Shown here in pieces: positions 7,909 through 15,961 of a stretch of 19,627 nt of DNA. A program made the position numbers and the translations under genes. The stretch comes from Bacteroidales bacterium UBA4073 (GTDB lineage Bacteria; Bacteroidota; Bacteroidia; Bacteroidales; Tenuifilaceae). The stretch is taken from contig DFYV01000096.1 of assembly GCA_002383425.1 (NCBI GenBank), positions 4,129 through 23,755 on the forward strand, written 5' to 3'. Within the stretch, counting starts at the first letter, position 1. Every line of letters starts with the position of its first letter. The notes under the pieces were generated by a model, which had not been told where the DNA came from, searched no databases, and saw only the letters and a list, made by a program, of their open reading frames with translations.

Positions 7909-8030
7909 GGATAAGATCGGCAATTTATGTTTGGAATAAAACCTTTTTTTTAGTCAACTCCTTATCTATAATCTTTTTAAATAAACAAAATATTGATTTT
8001 TGGTGAACATTTTACCCAACGTTTTACTAT

Positions 8031-8063
8031 ATTGTTCCGTGAATAACAAGTCTTTAAATTTTG
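8031..8063 (+). promoter_or_regulatory. Probable promoter of the hydCBA operon
   Basis: ATTG (8031-8034) as -33 box and AAATTTTG (8056-8063; 7 of 8 to TAnnTTTG read as AAnnTTTG) as -7 box, with a 21-base spacer. The leader to the hydC start would be about 95 bases. Operator B covers the -33 box. An exact TATGTTTG at 7926-7933 is an alternative farther upstream but lacks a -33 box. Confidence 0.5.
8032..8049. promoter_or_regulatory. Rex-like operator B
   Basis: TTGTTCCGTGAATAACAA has outer arms TTGTT/AACAA and matches 11 of 14 fixed positions of TTGTTAA-N4-TTAACAA. It has one mismatch to the core TGTTA-N6-TAACA. It overlaps the -33 box and spacer of the proposed hydCBA promoter, a position expected for repression. 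Confidence 0.6.
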
Positions 8064-8091
8064 TAATATATTGATAAACAACTATATATAA

Positions 8092-8109
8092 CTGTTAATC
8101 ACCTAACAG
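8092..8109. promoter_or_regulatory. Rex-like operator C
   Basis: CTGTTAATCACCTAACAG has perfect 6-bp arms (CTGTTA/TAACAG) with a 6-base centre. It matches TGTTA-N6-TAACA exactly and 11 of 14 fixed positions of the Rex consensus. It lies about 20-40 bases downstream of the proposed hydCBA start site, as a roadblock or as the partner of operator B (60 bases centre to centre). Confidence 0.7.
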
Positions 8110-8133
8110 ATGTTTTGCAAAAAATTATAATGA

Positions 8134-8152
8134 TTGTGTTTTAAAGTAACAA
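8134..8152. promoter_or_regulatory. Weak operator-like site D
   Basis: TTGTGTTTTAAAGTAACAA has arms TTGT/ACAA but is one base longer than operators A-C. It shares the pattern TTGTGT-N6-GTAACA with the site upstream of rex (15959-15977). It ends 13 bases before the hydC start codon. Confidence 0.35.
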
Positions 8153-8165
8153 TTACAGGGCAATT

Positions 8166-8630
8166 ATGTCGAACACTGAAAAAATTGAAGAGATATTAGG
8201 CCGATACAGCTATTCGGGTGCTGATAATTTAATCTCAATACTTCAGGATATTCAAAACGAGCTGGGTAAACTCACCGAGGAGGCTATAGTTATAGTAGGG
8301 CATAATTTACAGATACCCACCTCAAAAATTTATGGATTAGCCACGTTTTACAATCAGTTTAAGTTTGAAGGTAAAGGGAAAAATCACATCTGTCTTTGCA
8401 ACGGAACTTCATGCTGGCTTAAGGGTGCAAAGCGGAACTTGGTTTACCTGAAGGAGAACTTAAAGTTGGAAAATGGACAAACCTTACGCAATGGGGAATT
8501 TAGCCTTGAAGTGGTTACATGCATGGGGGCTTGTGAACATGGACCCGTTATTTCAATTAACAACGAGTACTTCAGTGACGTTAATCCCGAGAAGCTTAAG
8601 AAAATACTTGACGATTTAACACAAGAGTAG
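8166..8630 (+). CDS. hydC: [FeFe]-hydrogenase subunit HydC (NuoE-like [2Fe-2S] protein)
   Basis: A 154-residue NuoE/HydC-type subunit with the usual N-terminal helical bundle (about 1-65) and a thioredoxin-like [2Fe-2S] domain. All four ligands are present: C78-x4-C83 (CNGTSC) and C119-x3-C123 (CMGACEHGP). In trimeric hydrogenases it relays electrons near the flavin of HydB. It is the first gene of the plus-strand operon, followed by hydB after two bases. It is preceded by about 300 bases of regulatory DNA with several Rex-like operators. The ATG at 8166 gives the normal N-terminus for the family. The assignment as HydC rather than complex-I NuoE rests on the adjoining hydB and hydA and on the absence of other nuo genes. 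Confidence 0.93.
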   Translation: MSNTEKIEEILGRYSYSGADNLISILQDIQNELGKLTEEAIVIVGHNLQIPTSKIYGLATFYNQFKFEGKGKNHICLCNGTSCWLKGAKRNLVYLKENLKLENGQTLRNGEFSLEVVTCMGACEHGPVISINNEYFSDVNPEKLKKILDDLTQE

Positions 8631-8632
8631 CT

Positions 8633-10582
8633 ATGGAGCGGTGCGATTCCAAGGCTGAATTGGCATTTGTTAAACAAGACGTTATTCCACATCTGCACAA
8701 TGGTGAATGGGGTGCTGAGGCAAATGCTAAACTTGGTGTATTAAGGCGCGAAAGGGTTAAGCAACCGGTTATTTTTATAGGCATAACATCGTCGTCGGTA
8801 GTTGCCGGAGCATTAAAAACAAAGGCTGCCATTGAGCAATACCTTGACGATTATGCTATTGATGCCGATATGATTTGCGTTGGCAGTCATGGATTGTGTT
8901 CCCACGAACCCATTGTGGAAATTCAGCTACCTGGCAGGACACGAGTAGCTTTTGCGAATGTAACCAACGAAAGGGTAAGTTCTATCCTTGATGGCGCCAT
9001 TAATGGGTTTATTCAACCAGAAAATGCAATCTTTCAGTACCATTCCGATATCCATGAGCCTTGGCATGGTATTCCTTTTCGACACGAAATACCTTTTTTC
9101 AAAAGGCAAAACCGAATTCTGCTCAAGAATGCAGGGATAATCTGTCCCGATAGCATTGCTGAGTACATAGCACATGGGGGATACAGCGTTTTGGCTAAAT
9201 CATTCCGTAGCTACACATGCGATGATATATGCCGAATAGTTGAGGAGAGCATGCTGCGTGGCAGGGGTGGTGGGGCATTCCTCACCGGTGCTAAGTGGCG
9301 TAAAGCATTACAGGTAGCCGCAAACGAACGTTACCTGATTTGTAACGCCGATGAGAGTGATCCTGGTGCTTTCATGAATCGCCTGCTTATTGAGAGCGAC
9401 CCGCATAGAGTAATTGAGGGAATTATTCTGAGCTCTTATGCCATCTCGGCAAGTAAAGCATTCGTTTACATTCGTGAAAACTACAAGTTGAGTATTGAGC
9501 GAATTCAAAATGCCATCAACCAAGCTTATGAGGTTGGTTTACTGGGTTACGACATTTTGGGTAGTGGCTATTCCCTTGACATTGAGGTTCGAAAGAGCCC
9601 CGGTGCCTATGTTTGTGGTGAGGAAACCGCATTAATTAAAAGCCTCGAGGGAAAACGCGGTATGCCAAGCATTAAACCTCCATATCCAGCCGAACTGGGA
9701 TTATATGGTAAGCCTACTGTTGTAAACAATGTGGAAACCCTGGCTAATATACCCGCCATTGTAAGTTATGGGGCACAGTGGTTTACCTCTATAGGTTCAG
9801 CCCGATCAAAAGGAACAAAAATATTTTCAGTGAATGGGCAGGCAGCTCAAACCTGCTTGGTGGAACTTAGCTTTGGTGAGCCCCTCACCACTATACTGGA
9901 ACTTGCCGGGGGGGTTAAGAATGGGCGTACATTTAAAGCCTTGCATCTGGGAGGGCCTTCGGGGGTGAGCCTTACATCCGACGAACTCAAATTTCCAATT
10001 GATTTTGATGAGTTACCTAAAATGGGGATTTATCTTGATTCTGGTGGTGTTCAGGTGCTCGATGATACCGTATGCATGGTCGATTTGGTGAAGTATTTCA
10101 TGCACTTTATCCGAAATGAGAGCTGTGGCAAGTGTATTCCTTGTCGTGAGGGGTCGAACCGTATGTATCAGATACTCGATAACATTTCTAAACGACCGGT
10201 TAGCAATGAGGCTCATGCAACGCTTGAAAGGTTTAAGGGGGTTATTCAACTTGAAACGTTAGCTGAGGTTATGCGCGATACATCGCTTTGCGGTTTGGGG
10301 CAAACTGCACCCCGACCTATTCTCAAAGCCCTAAAATCGTTTCGCGATGAGTTTGAAGAGCATATCTTCGACCGGAAATGTAGAGCTAATGTTTGTCACG
10401 ATTTAAGAACATTTTATATCGATGTTGAAAAATGCACCGGCTGTAGCATTTGTGCCAAAAAGTGTCCAACGCAAGCCATTTATGGTACGCCTCGTTTGCC
10501 CTACTTTATTGTTGAAGATCGTTGTATTGGATGTGGAATATGTCAGGAAACCTGCAAGTTTGGTGCTGTTTTTTTCAAGTAA
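8633..10582 (+). CDS. hydB: [FeFe]-hydrogenase subunit HydB (NuoF-like, FMN and NAD binding)
   Basis: A 649-residue diaphorase subunit that exchanges electrons with NAD(H) through FMN. The N-domain (1-110) has the thioredoxin-like fold pattern but only C82 and C89 near the usual ligand sites, so its [2Fe-2S] cluster appears lost. The FMN/NAD domain has GRGGGAF (210-216; the usual form is GRGGAGF), NADESDPGAF and CGEETAL. A NuoF-type [4Fe-4S] site follows (C498, C501, C504, C553), then two C-terminal [4Fe-4S] motifs (CTGCSICAKKCP, CIGCGICQETC). Those extra C-terminal clusters are typical of HydB in electron-bifurcating hydrogenases and absent from plain NuoF. It starts 2 bases after hydC and ends 12 bases before hydA. 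Confidence 0.94.
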   Translation: MERCDSKAELAFVKQDVIPHLHNGEWGAEANAKLGVLRRERVKQPVIFIGITSSSVVAGALKTKAAIEQYLDDYAIDADMICVGSHGLCSHEPIVEIQLPGRTRVAFANVTNERVSSILDGAINGFIQPENAIFQYHSDIHEPWHGIPFRHEIPFFKRQNRILLKNAGIICPDSIAEYIAHGGYSVLAKSFRSYTCDDICRIVEESMLRGRGGGAFLTGAKWRKALQVAANERYLICNADESDPGAFMNRLLIESDPHRVIEGIILSSYAISASKAFVYIRENYKLSIERIQNAINQAYEVGLLGYDILGSGYSLDIEVRKSPGAYVCGEETALIKSLEGKRGMPSIKPPYPAELGLYGKPTVVNNVETLANIPAIVSYGAQWFTSIGSARSKGTKIFSVNGQAAQTCLVELSFGEPLTTILELAGGVKNGRTFKALHLGGPSGVSLTSDELKFPIDFDELPKMGIYLDSGGVQVLDDTVCMVDLVKYFMHFIRNESCGKCIPCREGSNRMYQILDNISKRPVSNEAHATLERFKGVIQLETLAEVMRDTSLCGLGQTAPRPILKALKSFRDEFEEHIFDRKCRANVCHDLRTFYIDVEKCTGCSICAKKCPTQAIYGTPRLPYFIVEDRCIGCGICQETCKFGAVFFK

Positions 10583-10594
10583 AGTATAGCCGTT

Positions 10595-12319
10595 ATGAAC
10601 ATCAATATCGAAGTAAACTATAGGTCAGTTCAGGCGAACAAAGGGGAAACTATTCTTGAGACCCTAACCCGTAATGGCATAAGGGTTCCAACGCTTTGCA
10701 ACCTGAATGATTTAAGCCCAACAGGGGCTTGCAGGCTATGCGTTGTTGAGGTTGAAGGTCGCGATAACCTTGTTACATCTTGTACGCAGGTGGTTGAAGA
10801 AGGTATGCGAATCTACACCCACTCTCCACGTGTGGTGCGAGCTCGAAAGACTATAGTGGAGCTGTTGCTTGCTAATCACCCCGACGATTGCTTGTACTGC
10901 GAACGAAATGGTTCCTGCGAATTACAGAATTTGGCTGTCGAACTTAATGTTCGTGAACGAAAGGTTTTGCATAAATCGTTCACTCAAAAACTAGACCTTT
11001 CCAGTCCTAGTATTGTACGCGATCCCGCTAAGTGCATTCTTTGCGGTAGATGTGTAAGAGTGTGCGATGAGGTTCAGTCGGTATCAACCTTTGAGTTTGT
11101 GAACAGGGGTTGTAATATGTATGTGGGAACAACCATGTTGCGCGATTTGAACTTCTCAAATTGCATTGGGTGTGGGCAATGCGTAATGGTTTGCCCTACT
11201 GGTGCACTATATGAACGGCAAAACCTTACCGAGGTGATGGATGCCCTTAATAACCCTGAGCTGGTTACAGTGGTGCAAATCGCCCCTTCCATTTCTGTTT
11301 CCGTAGCATCAGAATTTGGTCTTAAGCCCAGTAAGGATGTTAACGGTTTACTCTTTGCTGCCCTGCGGAGGATTGGATTTAAGTTTGTATTCGATACAGC
11401 AGTTGCTGCCGATGTTGTTACCAGTGAGATGGCAACCGAACTGATTATGCGAAAGGAGAATGGGCATGACCTGCCAATATTTTCGTCGTGCTGTCCTGCA
11501 TGGGTAAAGTTTATGGAGCAATGGTACCCCAATCACATTACAACTTTGAGCGCTGTTAAATCGCCCCAGCAGGTAATGGGAACTTTAATTAGGAATTACT
11601 TTGCCCCGGCAATCGGTATTAATCCTTCAAAGATATTTTCGGTTTCGGTAATGCCATGCCTGGCTAAAAAGTTTGAGGCTCAGCGCGAAGAGATGACTAC
11701 TCGCGGACTTTCCGATGTCGATACGGTAATATCTACCCGCGAGCTGGTTAGGTTGATAAAACTTTATGGCATTGACATGCAAAGTTTGGAGTCGCAACAC
11801 GCCGATAAGCCTTTTAACATTCGAAGCTCTGCGGGTAAACTTTTTGGAATCTCTGGAGGAAGCGCTGAAGCCCTTGCTCGTATGGTCTTTTTCAGATTAA
11901 CGTCCAAAGAGCTGAATCAGAGCAATCTAAACGAAATTAAGGTAATTTCTGGGGTTAAAGCTTACTCATTCAATGCAGCTGGAAAAACGTTCACATTTGC
12001 AGTGGTGAATGGGCTTAAAAACATCCATACAATCATTCCTGCTTTAGCTGATGGCGATGTTAAGTTTGATTTTATTGAGGTGATGGCCTGCCCGGGAGGC
12101 TGCATTAATGGCGGAGGGCAGCCCTACGGCGATAATGCAAAATTTGTCAGGATGCGGGCTAAGGCAATTATTGATATGGACGATTTTGACGCTATCAAGT
12201 GTGCTGCCCGAAATCCTGTGGTTCAAACAATTTACGATGAGTTTTTAGGTGAGGTAGGTGGCGAAAAATCCAGGAAGTTTTTACACACCCAATATTCAAA
12301 AAGGGATGTTTTGCTTTAA
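10595..12319 (+). CDS. hydA: [FeFe]-hydrogenase catalytic subunit HydA (group A3 context)
   Basis: A 574-residue H2-evolving or H2-oxidising subunit. An N-terminal [2Fe-2S] domain (C35, C46, C49, C63) leads to a His-ligated [4Fe-4S] site (H95, C99, C102, C108). Two [4Fe-4S] ferredoxin motifs follow (CILCGRCVRVC, CIGCGQCVMVCP), then the H-cluster domain. The three signatures are intact: SSCCPAW with C299 (proton relay) and C300, VMPCLAKKFE with C355, and MACPGGCINGGGQP with C499 and C503. This is the modular layout of the Clostridium pasteurianum enzyme CpI. The extra C-terminal [2Fe-2S] domain of the Thermotoga HydA is absent. With HydB and HydC it should form a cytoplasmic NAD-linked, probably ferredoxin-bifurcating trimer. 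It is active only after maturation by HydE, HydF and HydG, and only HydG is in the window. Confidence 0.95.
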   Translation: MNINIEVNYRSVQANKGETILETLTRNGIRVPTLCNLNDLSPTGACRLCVVEVEGRDNLVTSCTQVVEEGMRIYTHSPRVVRARKTIVELLLANHPDDCLYCERNGSCELQNLAVELNVRERKVLHKSFTQKLDLSSPSIVRDPAKCILCGRCVRVCDEVQSVSTFEFVNRGCNMYVGTTMLRDLNFSNCIGCGQCVMVCPTGALYERQNLTEVMDALNNPELVTVVQIAPSISVSVASEFGLKPSKDVNGLLFAALRRIGFKFVFDTAVAADVVTSEMATELIMRKENGHDLPIFSSCCPAWVKFMEQWYPNHITTLSAVKSPQQVMGTLIRNYFAPAIGINPSKIFSVSVMPCLAKKFEAQREEMTTRGLSDVDTVISTRELVRLIKLYGIDMQSLESQHADKPFNIRSSAGKLFGISGGSAEALARMVFFRLTSKELNQSNLNEIKVISGVKAYSFNAAGKTFTFAVVNGLKNIHTIIPALADGDVKFDFIEVMACPGGCINGGGQPYGDNAKFVRMRAKAIIDMDDFDAIKCAARNPVVQTIYDEFLGEVGGEKSRKFLHTQYSKRDVLL

Positions 12320-12336
12320 CCTGATACAGCTGCATC

Positions 12337-14349
12337 ATGGAGTCAATTCGGGAAAAACGGAAGTTGGTTTACACTATCAAAGAGTTATGCAGGGTATGCT
12401 ATACCTGTGTAAGGGAATGTCCGGCAAAAGCTATTAAGATTGTAAACGGTCAAGCCGATGTTATTGCGGAACGGTGTATAGGTTGCGGTAACTGCGTTAA
12501 GGTTTGCAGTCAGGATGCAAAAGTATTCCTGCTCACTCGCAATGAGGTTAAGAGTATGCTTCAGAGTGGCGAGCAGGTAGCGGCTTTGGTTGCCCCAAGC
12601 TTCCCTGCCGAATTTACTGAAATAGCTGATTACCGACAATTTGTAGGAATGCTCAGAGCTTTAGGTTTTAGCCATGTATTTGAGGTAGCATTTGGTGCCG
12701 ATCTGGTTGCCAATCGATATAAATTGTTGCTTGAGGATAGGACAGGTAATGGATATATATCGAGCGATTGTCCTGCCATTGTAACATACATTCGTTACTA
12801 TCATCCCAAATTGGTCGATAGCTTAGCGCCTGTTGTATCGCCCATGGTGGCAATTAGCAGGGTGGTCAGACGTATTAATAGTAGCCTGAAACAGGTGTTC
12901 ATAGGTCCTTGTATTGCCAAAAAGGATGAATCACAAGAGATTGATGAGGCAATAACTTTCAGGGAATTACGGGTACTTTTTGAACAGGCTAACATCTTAC
13001 CCCAGGATGTTGAACTTTCCGATTTCGATCCACCTCATGCTGGGAGGGGTGCCATATTCCCTGTGAGTAGGGGATTAATGCAAACTGTAAATATATTCGA
13101 CGATTTAATCGAAGGCAATATCACAGTTGCCGAGGGACGAATAGGATTTCAGGAAGCCATCAAGGAGTGGGAAGCAGGGAATTTAAAAGGGCAAAACCTT
13201 GAGCTGCTTTGCTGCGAGGGGTGCATCATGGGTCCCGGCATGTCGCCTGGTGGAAAACGTTTTGAACGAAAAACCTATATCAGCTCCTATGCTCGTAAAA
13301 AGGTAACACCTGAACATCTTAAAAGGTGGGAGATTGCCATGTCGAAGTTTTCTGATCTTGATCTCTCGCGCAATTTTGGTCCCGACGATAAACGCCTTGC
13401 TAAGCCAACCGACGATGAAATTAATAAGGTTTTGGCTAAAATGGGTAAGTTTACTCCTCGCGATCACCTTAATTGCGGGGCTTGTGGATACGACACTTGT
13501 ATGGAACATGCCATTGCCATTGTCCAAGGTCTTGCCGAGGTGGAGATGTGCTTGCCCTATGCCATTGAGGAGTTGCACGAATCTATCGACAATTTGGCCA
13601 TATCTAACGAGAAGCTGGCTAAAATGCAACAAGCACTTAAACAATCCGAAAAACTTGCCCACATGGGGCAACTCTCCGCCGGTATAGCCCACGAGTTAAA
13701 TAATCCCTTGGGCGTAGTTCTGATGTATAGCAATATCCTACTTGAAGAGTGTAAACCCAACGATCCCATTCGTAAGGACCTAGAACTTATTTCATCCCAG
13801 GCTGAACGGTGTAAAAAGATTGTTAGCGGGTTGCTAAATTTTGCTCGTAAAAATCAGGTTAATGTCGAAAAGGTTAATGTTTTGAAATTGGCTAAGGATA
13901 GCATTGCCGGTGTTGTGATACCAAAAAATATCAATACCAATGTGATTCCCAGAACTTCGAATCTGCTGGCAGACCTCGACTACGATCAAATGATGCAGGT
14001 GCTAACCAACCTCAATAAAAATGCCATTGAGGCTATGCCAAATGGCGGCGAGCTCTCATTGATCATCGAAGGCAGTGACCATGAGGTTACTATTCGTGTT
14101 ACCGATACTGGCGAAGGAATACCAGCCGAGAATATGGATAAGCTTTTTACTCCATTTTTTACTACCAAGGGAATTGGCAAAGGTACTGGCTTAGGACTGG
14201 CTACAACTTACGGCATAGTTAAAATGCACAGGGGAAGAATTGAAGTTGACTCCAACAGTGATCCGTTGAAAGGACCAACAGGAACTACTTTCAGCATTAC
14301 TCTTCCCCGTAACATTAATGCTGATTCGGGAACCAACAATACTAGATAA
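12337..14349 (+). CDS. HydS-type sensory [FeFe]-hydrogenase-like protein fused to histidine kinase (group C1-like)
   Basis: A 670-residue fusion. Two [4Fe-4S] motifs (C18, C21, C24, C28; C47, C50, C53, C57) precede a hydrogenase-like domain. Its putative H-cluster ligands are C145 (SSDCP), C192 (IGPC) and C292/C293 with C296 (CCEGC). A CX2CX4CX16C Fe-S domain follows (C380, C383, C388, C405), then a coiled coil (about 415-447). Next comes a HisKA domain with phospho-acceptor H452 (AGIAHELNNPLG), and a HATPase domain with LTNLNKNAIEAMP, DTGEGIP and GKGTGLGLA. There is no PAS domain. The L1 proton-relay Cys is replaced by Asp144. Directly after hydA and before two receiver genes, it probably reads H2 or redox state and phosphorylates one of those receivers. 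It resembles the minus-strand HydS in its first 410 residues, so the two are paralogues with swapped outputs. Confidence 0.92.
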   Translation: MESIREKRKLVYTIKELCRVCYTCVRECPAKAIKIVNGQADVIAERCIGCGNCVKVCSQDAKVFLLTRNEVKSMLQSGEQVAALVAPSFPAEFTEIADYRQFVGMLRALGFSHVFEVAFGADLVANRYKLLLEDRTGNGYISSDCPAIVTYIRYYHPKLVDSLAPVVSPMVAISRVVRRINSSLKQVFIGPCIAKKDESQEIDEAITFRELRVLFEQANILPQDVELSDFDPPHAGRGAIFPVSRGLMQTVNIFDDLIEGNITVAEGRIGFQEAIKEWEAGNLKGQNLELLCCEGCIMGPGMSPGGKRFERKTYISSYARKKVTPEHLKRWEIAMSKFSDLDLSRNFGPDDKRLAKPTDDEINKVLAKMGKFTPRDHLNCGACGYDTCMEHAIAIVQGLAEVEMCLPYAIEELHESIDNLAISNEKLAKMQQALKQSEKLAHMGQLSAGIAHELNNPLGVVLMYSNILLEECKPNDPIRKDLELISSQAERCKKIVSGLLNFARKNQVNVEKVNVLKLAKDSIAGVVIPKNINTNVIPRTSNLLADLDYDQMMQVLTNLNKNAIEAMPNGGELSLIIEGSDHEVTIRVTDTGEGIPAENMDKLFTPFFTTKGIGKGTGLGLATTYGIVKMHRGRIEVDSNSDPLKGPTGTTFSITLPRNINADSGTNNTR

Positions 14350-14361
14350 AAATCAACAGCC

Positions 14362-14757
14362 ATGTCAAATTCACAAAAAACCATTTTAATTGTTGACGAC
14401 GACACCGACTATCTTTTCCAGGTCAAGCATCATGTGGAAAAAATGGGTTTCAATGTTGTAACAGCCGAAAGCCAGCGTGAGGCTGAGAGTATTCTAAAGA
14501 ATCTGAAGCCCGACCTGGCCATTCTCGATCTGATGATGGAAAATGAGGATAGCGGGTTTATACTTTGCTACAAGCTCAAACGGATGTACCCTGAAGTTCC
14601 TGTTATTATTGCCACTGCAGTATCGGCCGAAACAGGTATGTGGTTTGGCATTTCAACTGAACAAGAGCGCCAGTGGATTAAAGCTGACCAATACATGGAA
14701 AAGGGCATTCGCCCCGACCAACTTAATCGTGAAATAATGAAACTACTAAGGATTTAA
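14362..14757 (+). CDS. Stand-alone response-regulator receiver protein
   Basis: A 131-residue CheY-like protein with only a receiver domain. It has the acidic triad DDD at 12-14, phospho-acceptor D56 (AILDLMME) and a conserved K in YMEKG. A longer segment than usual lies between strands 4 and 5 (GMWFGISTEQERQW), so binding partners may differ from standard CheY. There is no DNA-binding or enzymatic output. It lies 12 bases after the hydrogenase-like kinase gene and 1 base before the receiver-kinase gene, so it is likely an intermediate in a phosphorelay or a feedback sink for the kinase. The role is inferred from position. Confidence 0.9.
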   Translation: MSNSQKTILIVDDDTDYLFQVKHHVEKMGFNVVTAESQREAESILKNLKPDLAILDLMMENEDSGFILCYKLKRMYPEVPVIIATAVSAETGMWFGISTEQERQWIKADQYMEKGIRPDQLNREIMKLLRI

Positions 14758-14758
14758 G

Positions 14759-15907
14759 ATGGAAGTAATTGATATTCTGATTGTTGACGATGAACCCGGA
14801 ATTCGTTCTGGGGTTGTTCGAATTCTGAAAAACTTTACGGTTAGCTACCCCTTCCTTGAAGACGATTTTGGTTTTAATGTGCTTGAAGCTGCTACAGGCG
14901 AAGAAGCTATTGACATTATTAAACGTTCATGCCCTGCCATCGTCCTGCTCGATAATAAATTGCCTGGAATACAGGGCGTTGATGTTCTGCAGTTCATCAA
15001 TCAAAATTACCCTGAGATACTGGTTATGATGATTACTTCGTATGCTTCGCTTGAGTTAGCCGTTAGGGCCACAAACATCGGGGCATACGATTTTGTCCCT
15101 AAACCTTTCACCCCTCAGGAACTCAAATCGTCGGTTGAGAATATTACCAAGCATTACTTCCTTCGTCGCATGACGCGCAGGCTTCACCGTGAGGGCAAAC
15201 AGGTAAGGTTTCAGTTTCTCACTGTGCTTTCGCACGAGCTTAAAGCTCCTCTTAATGCCGTTGAGGGATACTTGAAAATGATGCAGGAAAAACAGGCAGG
15301 CGAGAGCATTGATGGCTACATGGACTTCATTAATCGTTCTCTTGACCGAATCCAATCCATGCGTAGCTTAATCATGGACCTGCTCGACTTTACTCATATT
15401 GAATCGGGTAAGAGGCAGCGAACCATTCGTGAAATCGATTTAACGCTCGTAGCCCGCTCTGCTATTGAAACCATGACCCCCCTCGCTATTCAACACGATG
15501 TTACATTAACCCTCCAAACAACCAACCCTGTTACTATGCTTGCCGATTCTGATGATATGGAAATTTTGTTTAACAATCTCATATCTAATGCTATAAAATA
15601 TAATAAGCCTGGCGGTTGGGTAAATTGTAGCATAAGTAAAACCTCGGCAGGAGTTATGCTTAGGGTATCCGACTCAGGGATCGGAATCGAAGCCGATGAC
15701 ATTCCTAAACTCTTCCAGGAATTTACCCGAATCAAAAACCCTAAAAGCAAAAATATTACTGGCAGCGGATTAGGTTTGTCAATTGTGAAGCGCATTGCCG
15801 ATTTTTATGGTGCCTTTATTGATGTCCAAAGTGAACCTGGCATTGGATCAGCATTCACCATTACTTTCCCTTTGCCTGCCCCGAATACCCTGTACGGTGG
15901 AATCTAA
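14759..15907 (+). CDS. Receiver-histidine kinase hybrid
   Basis: A 382-residue cytoplasmic protein. An N-terminal receiver (D10, D11, phospho-acceptor D65 in LLDNKLPG, T93, K115) comes before a HisKA domain with H159 (TVLSHELKAPLN). A HATPase domain follows, with NNLISNAIKYN, DSGIGI and GSGLGLSIVKR. There is no transmembrane segment and no input domain other than the receiver, so phosphorylation of the receiver likely controls the kinase. The gene starts one base after the stop codon of the preceding receiver gene, a translationally coupled layout. Its phosphotransfer target is not in the window: no DNA-binding response regulator follows. A helix-rich linker (about 128-150) joins the two halves. 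Confidence 0.9.
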   Translation: MEVIDILIVDDEPGIRSGVVRILKNFTVSYPFLEDDFGFNVLEAATGEEAIDIIKRSCPAIVLLDNKLPGIQGVDVLQFINQNYPEILVMMITSYASLELAVRATNIGAYDFVPKPFTPQELKSSVENITKHYFLRRMTRRLHREGKQVRFQFLTVLSHELKAPLNAVEGYLKMMQEKQAGESIDGYMDFINRSLDRIQSMRSLIMDLLDFTHIESGKRQRTIREIDLTLVARSAIETMTPLAIQHDVTLTLQTTNPVTMLADSDDMEILFNNLISNAIKYNKPGGWVNCSISKTSAGVMLRVSDSGIGIEADDIPKLFQEFTRIKNPKSKNITGSGLGLSIVKRIADFYGAFIDVQSEPGIGSAFTITFPLPAPNTLYGGI

Positions 15908-15930
15908 ATCTACTCAATTTTAAACAACCG

Positions 15931-15961
15931 TTTGTAAAGTAAAAAAAGTTGAATAAATTTG
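15931..15961 (+). promoter_or_regulatory. Promoter of rex
   Basis: TTTG (15931-15934), a 19-base spacer, then TAAATTTG (15954-15961). Both boxes and the spacing fit the Bacteroidota consensus exactly. The start site is expected near 15968, so the leader is about 15-17 bases. This gives rex (and ribF) a promoter of their own inside the long plus-strand gene run. Confidence 0.75.

Noticed and set aside
7926..7933. Exact -7 box TATGTTTG on the plus strand as the hydCBA promoter
   Set aside because: No -33 box at the right distance and it would give a leader of about 225 bases; the 8031-8063 promoter, overlapped by an operator, is preferred.
11074..11532. 152-codon open frame on the minus strand
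   Set aside because: Antisense to hydA; low-complexity translation without motifs.
13183..13692. 169-codon open frame on the minus strand
   Set aside because: Antisense shadow of the kinase-type HydS gene.
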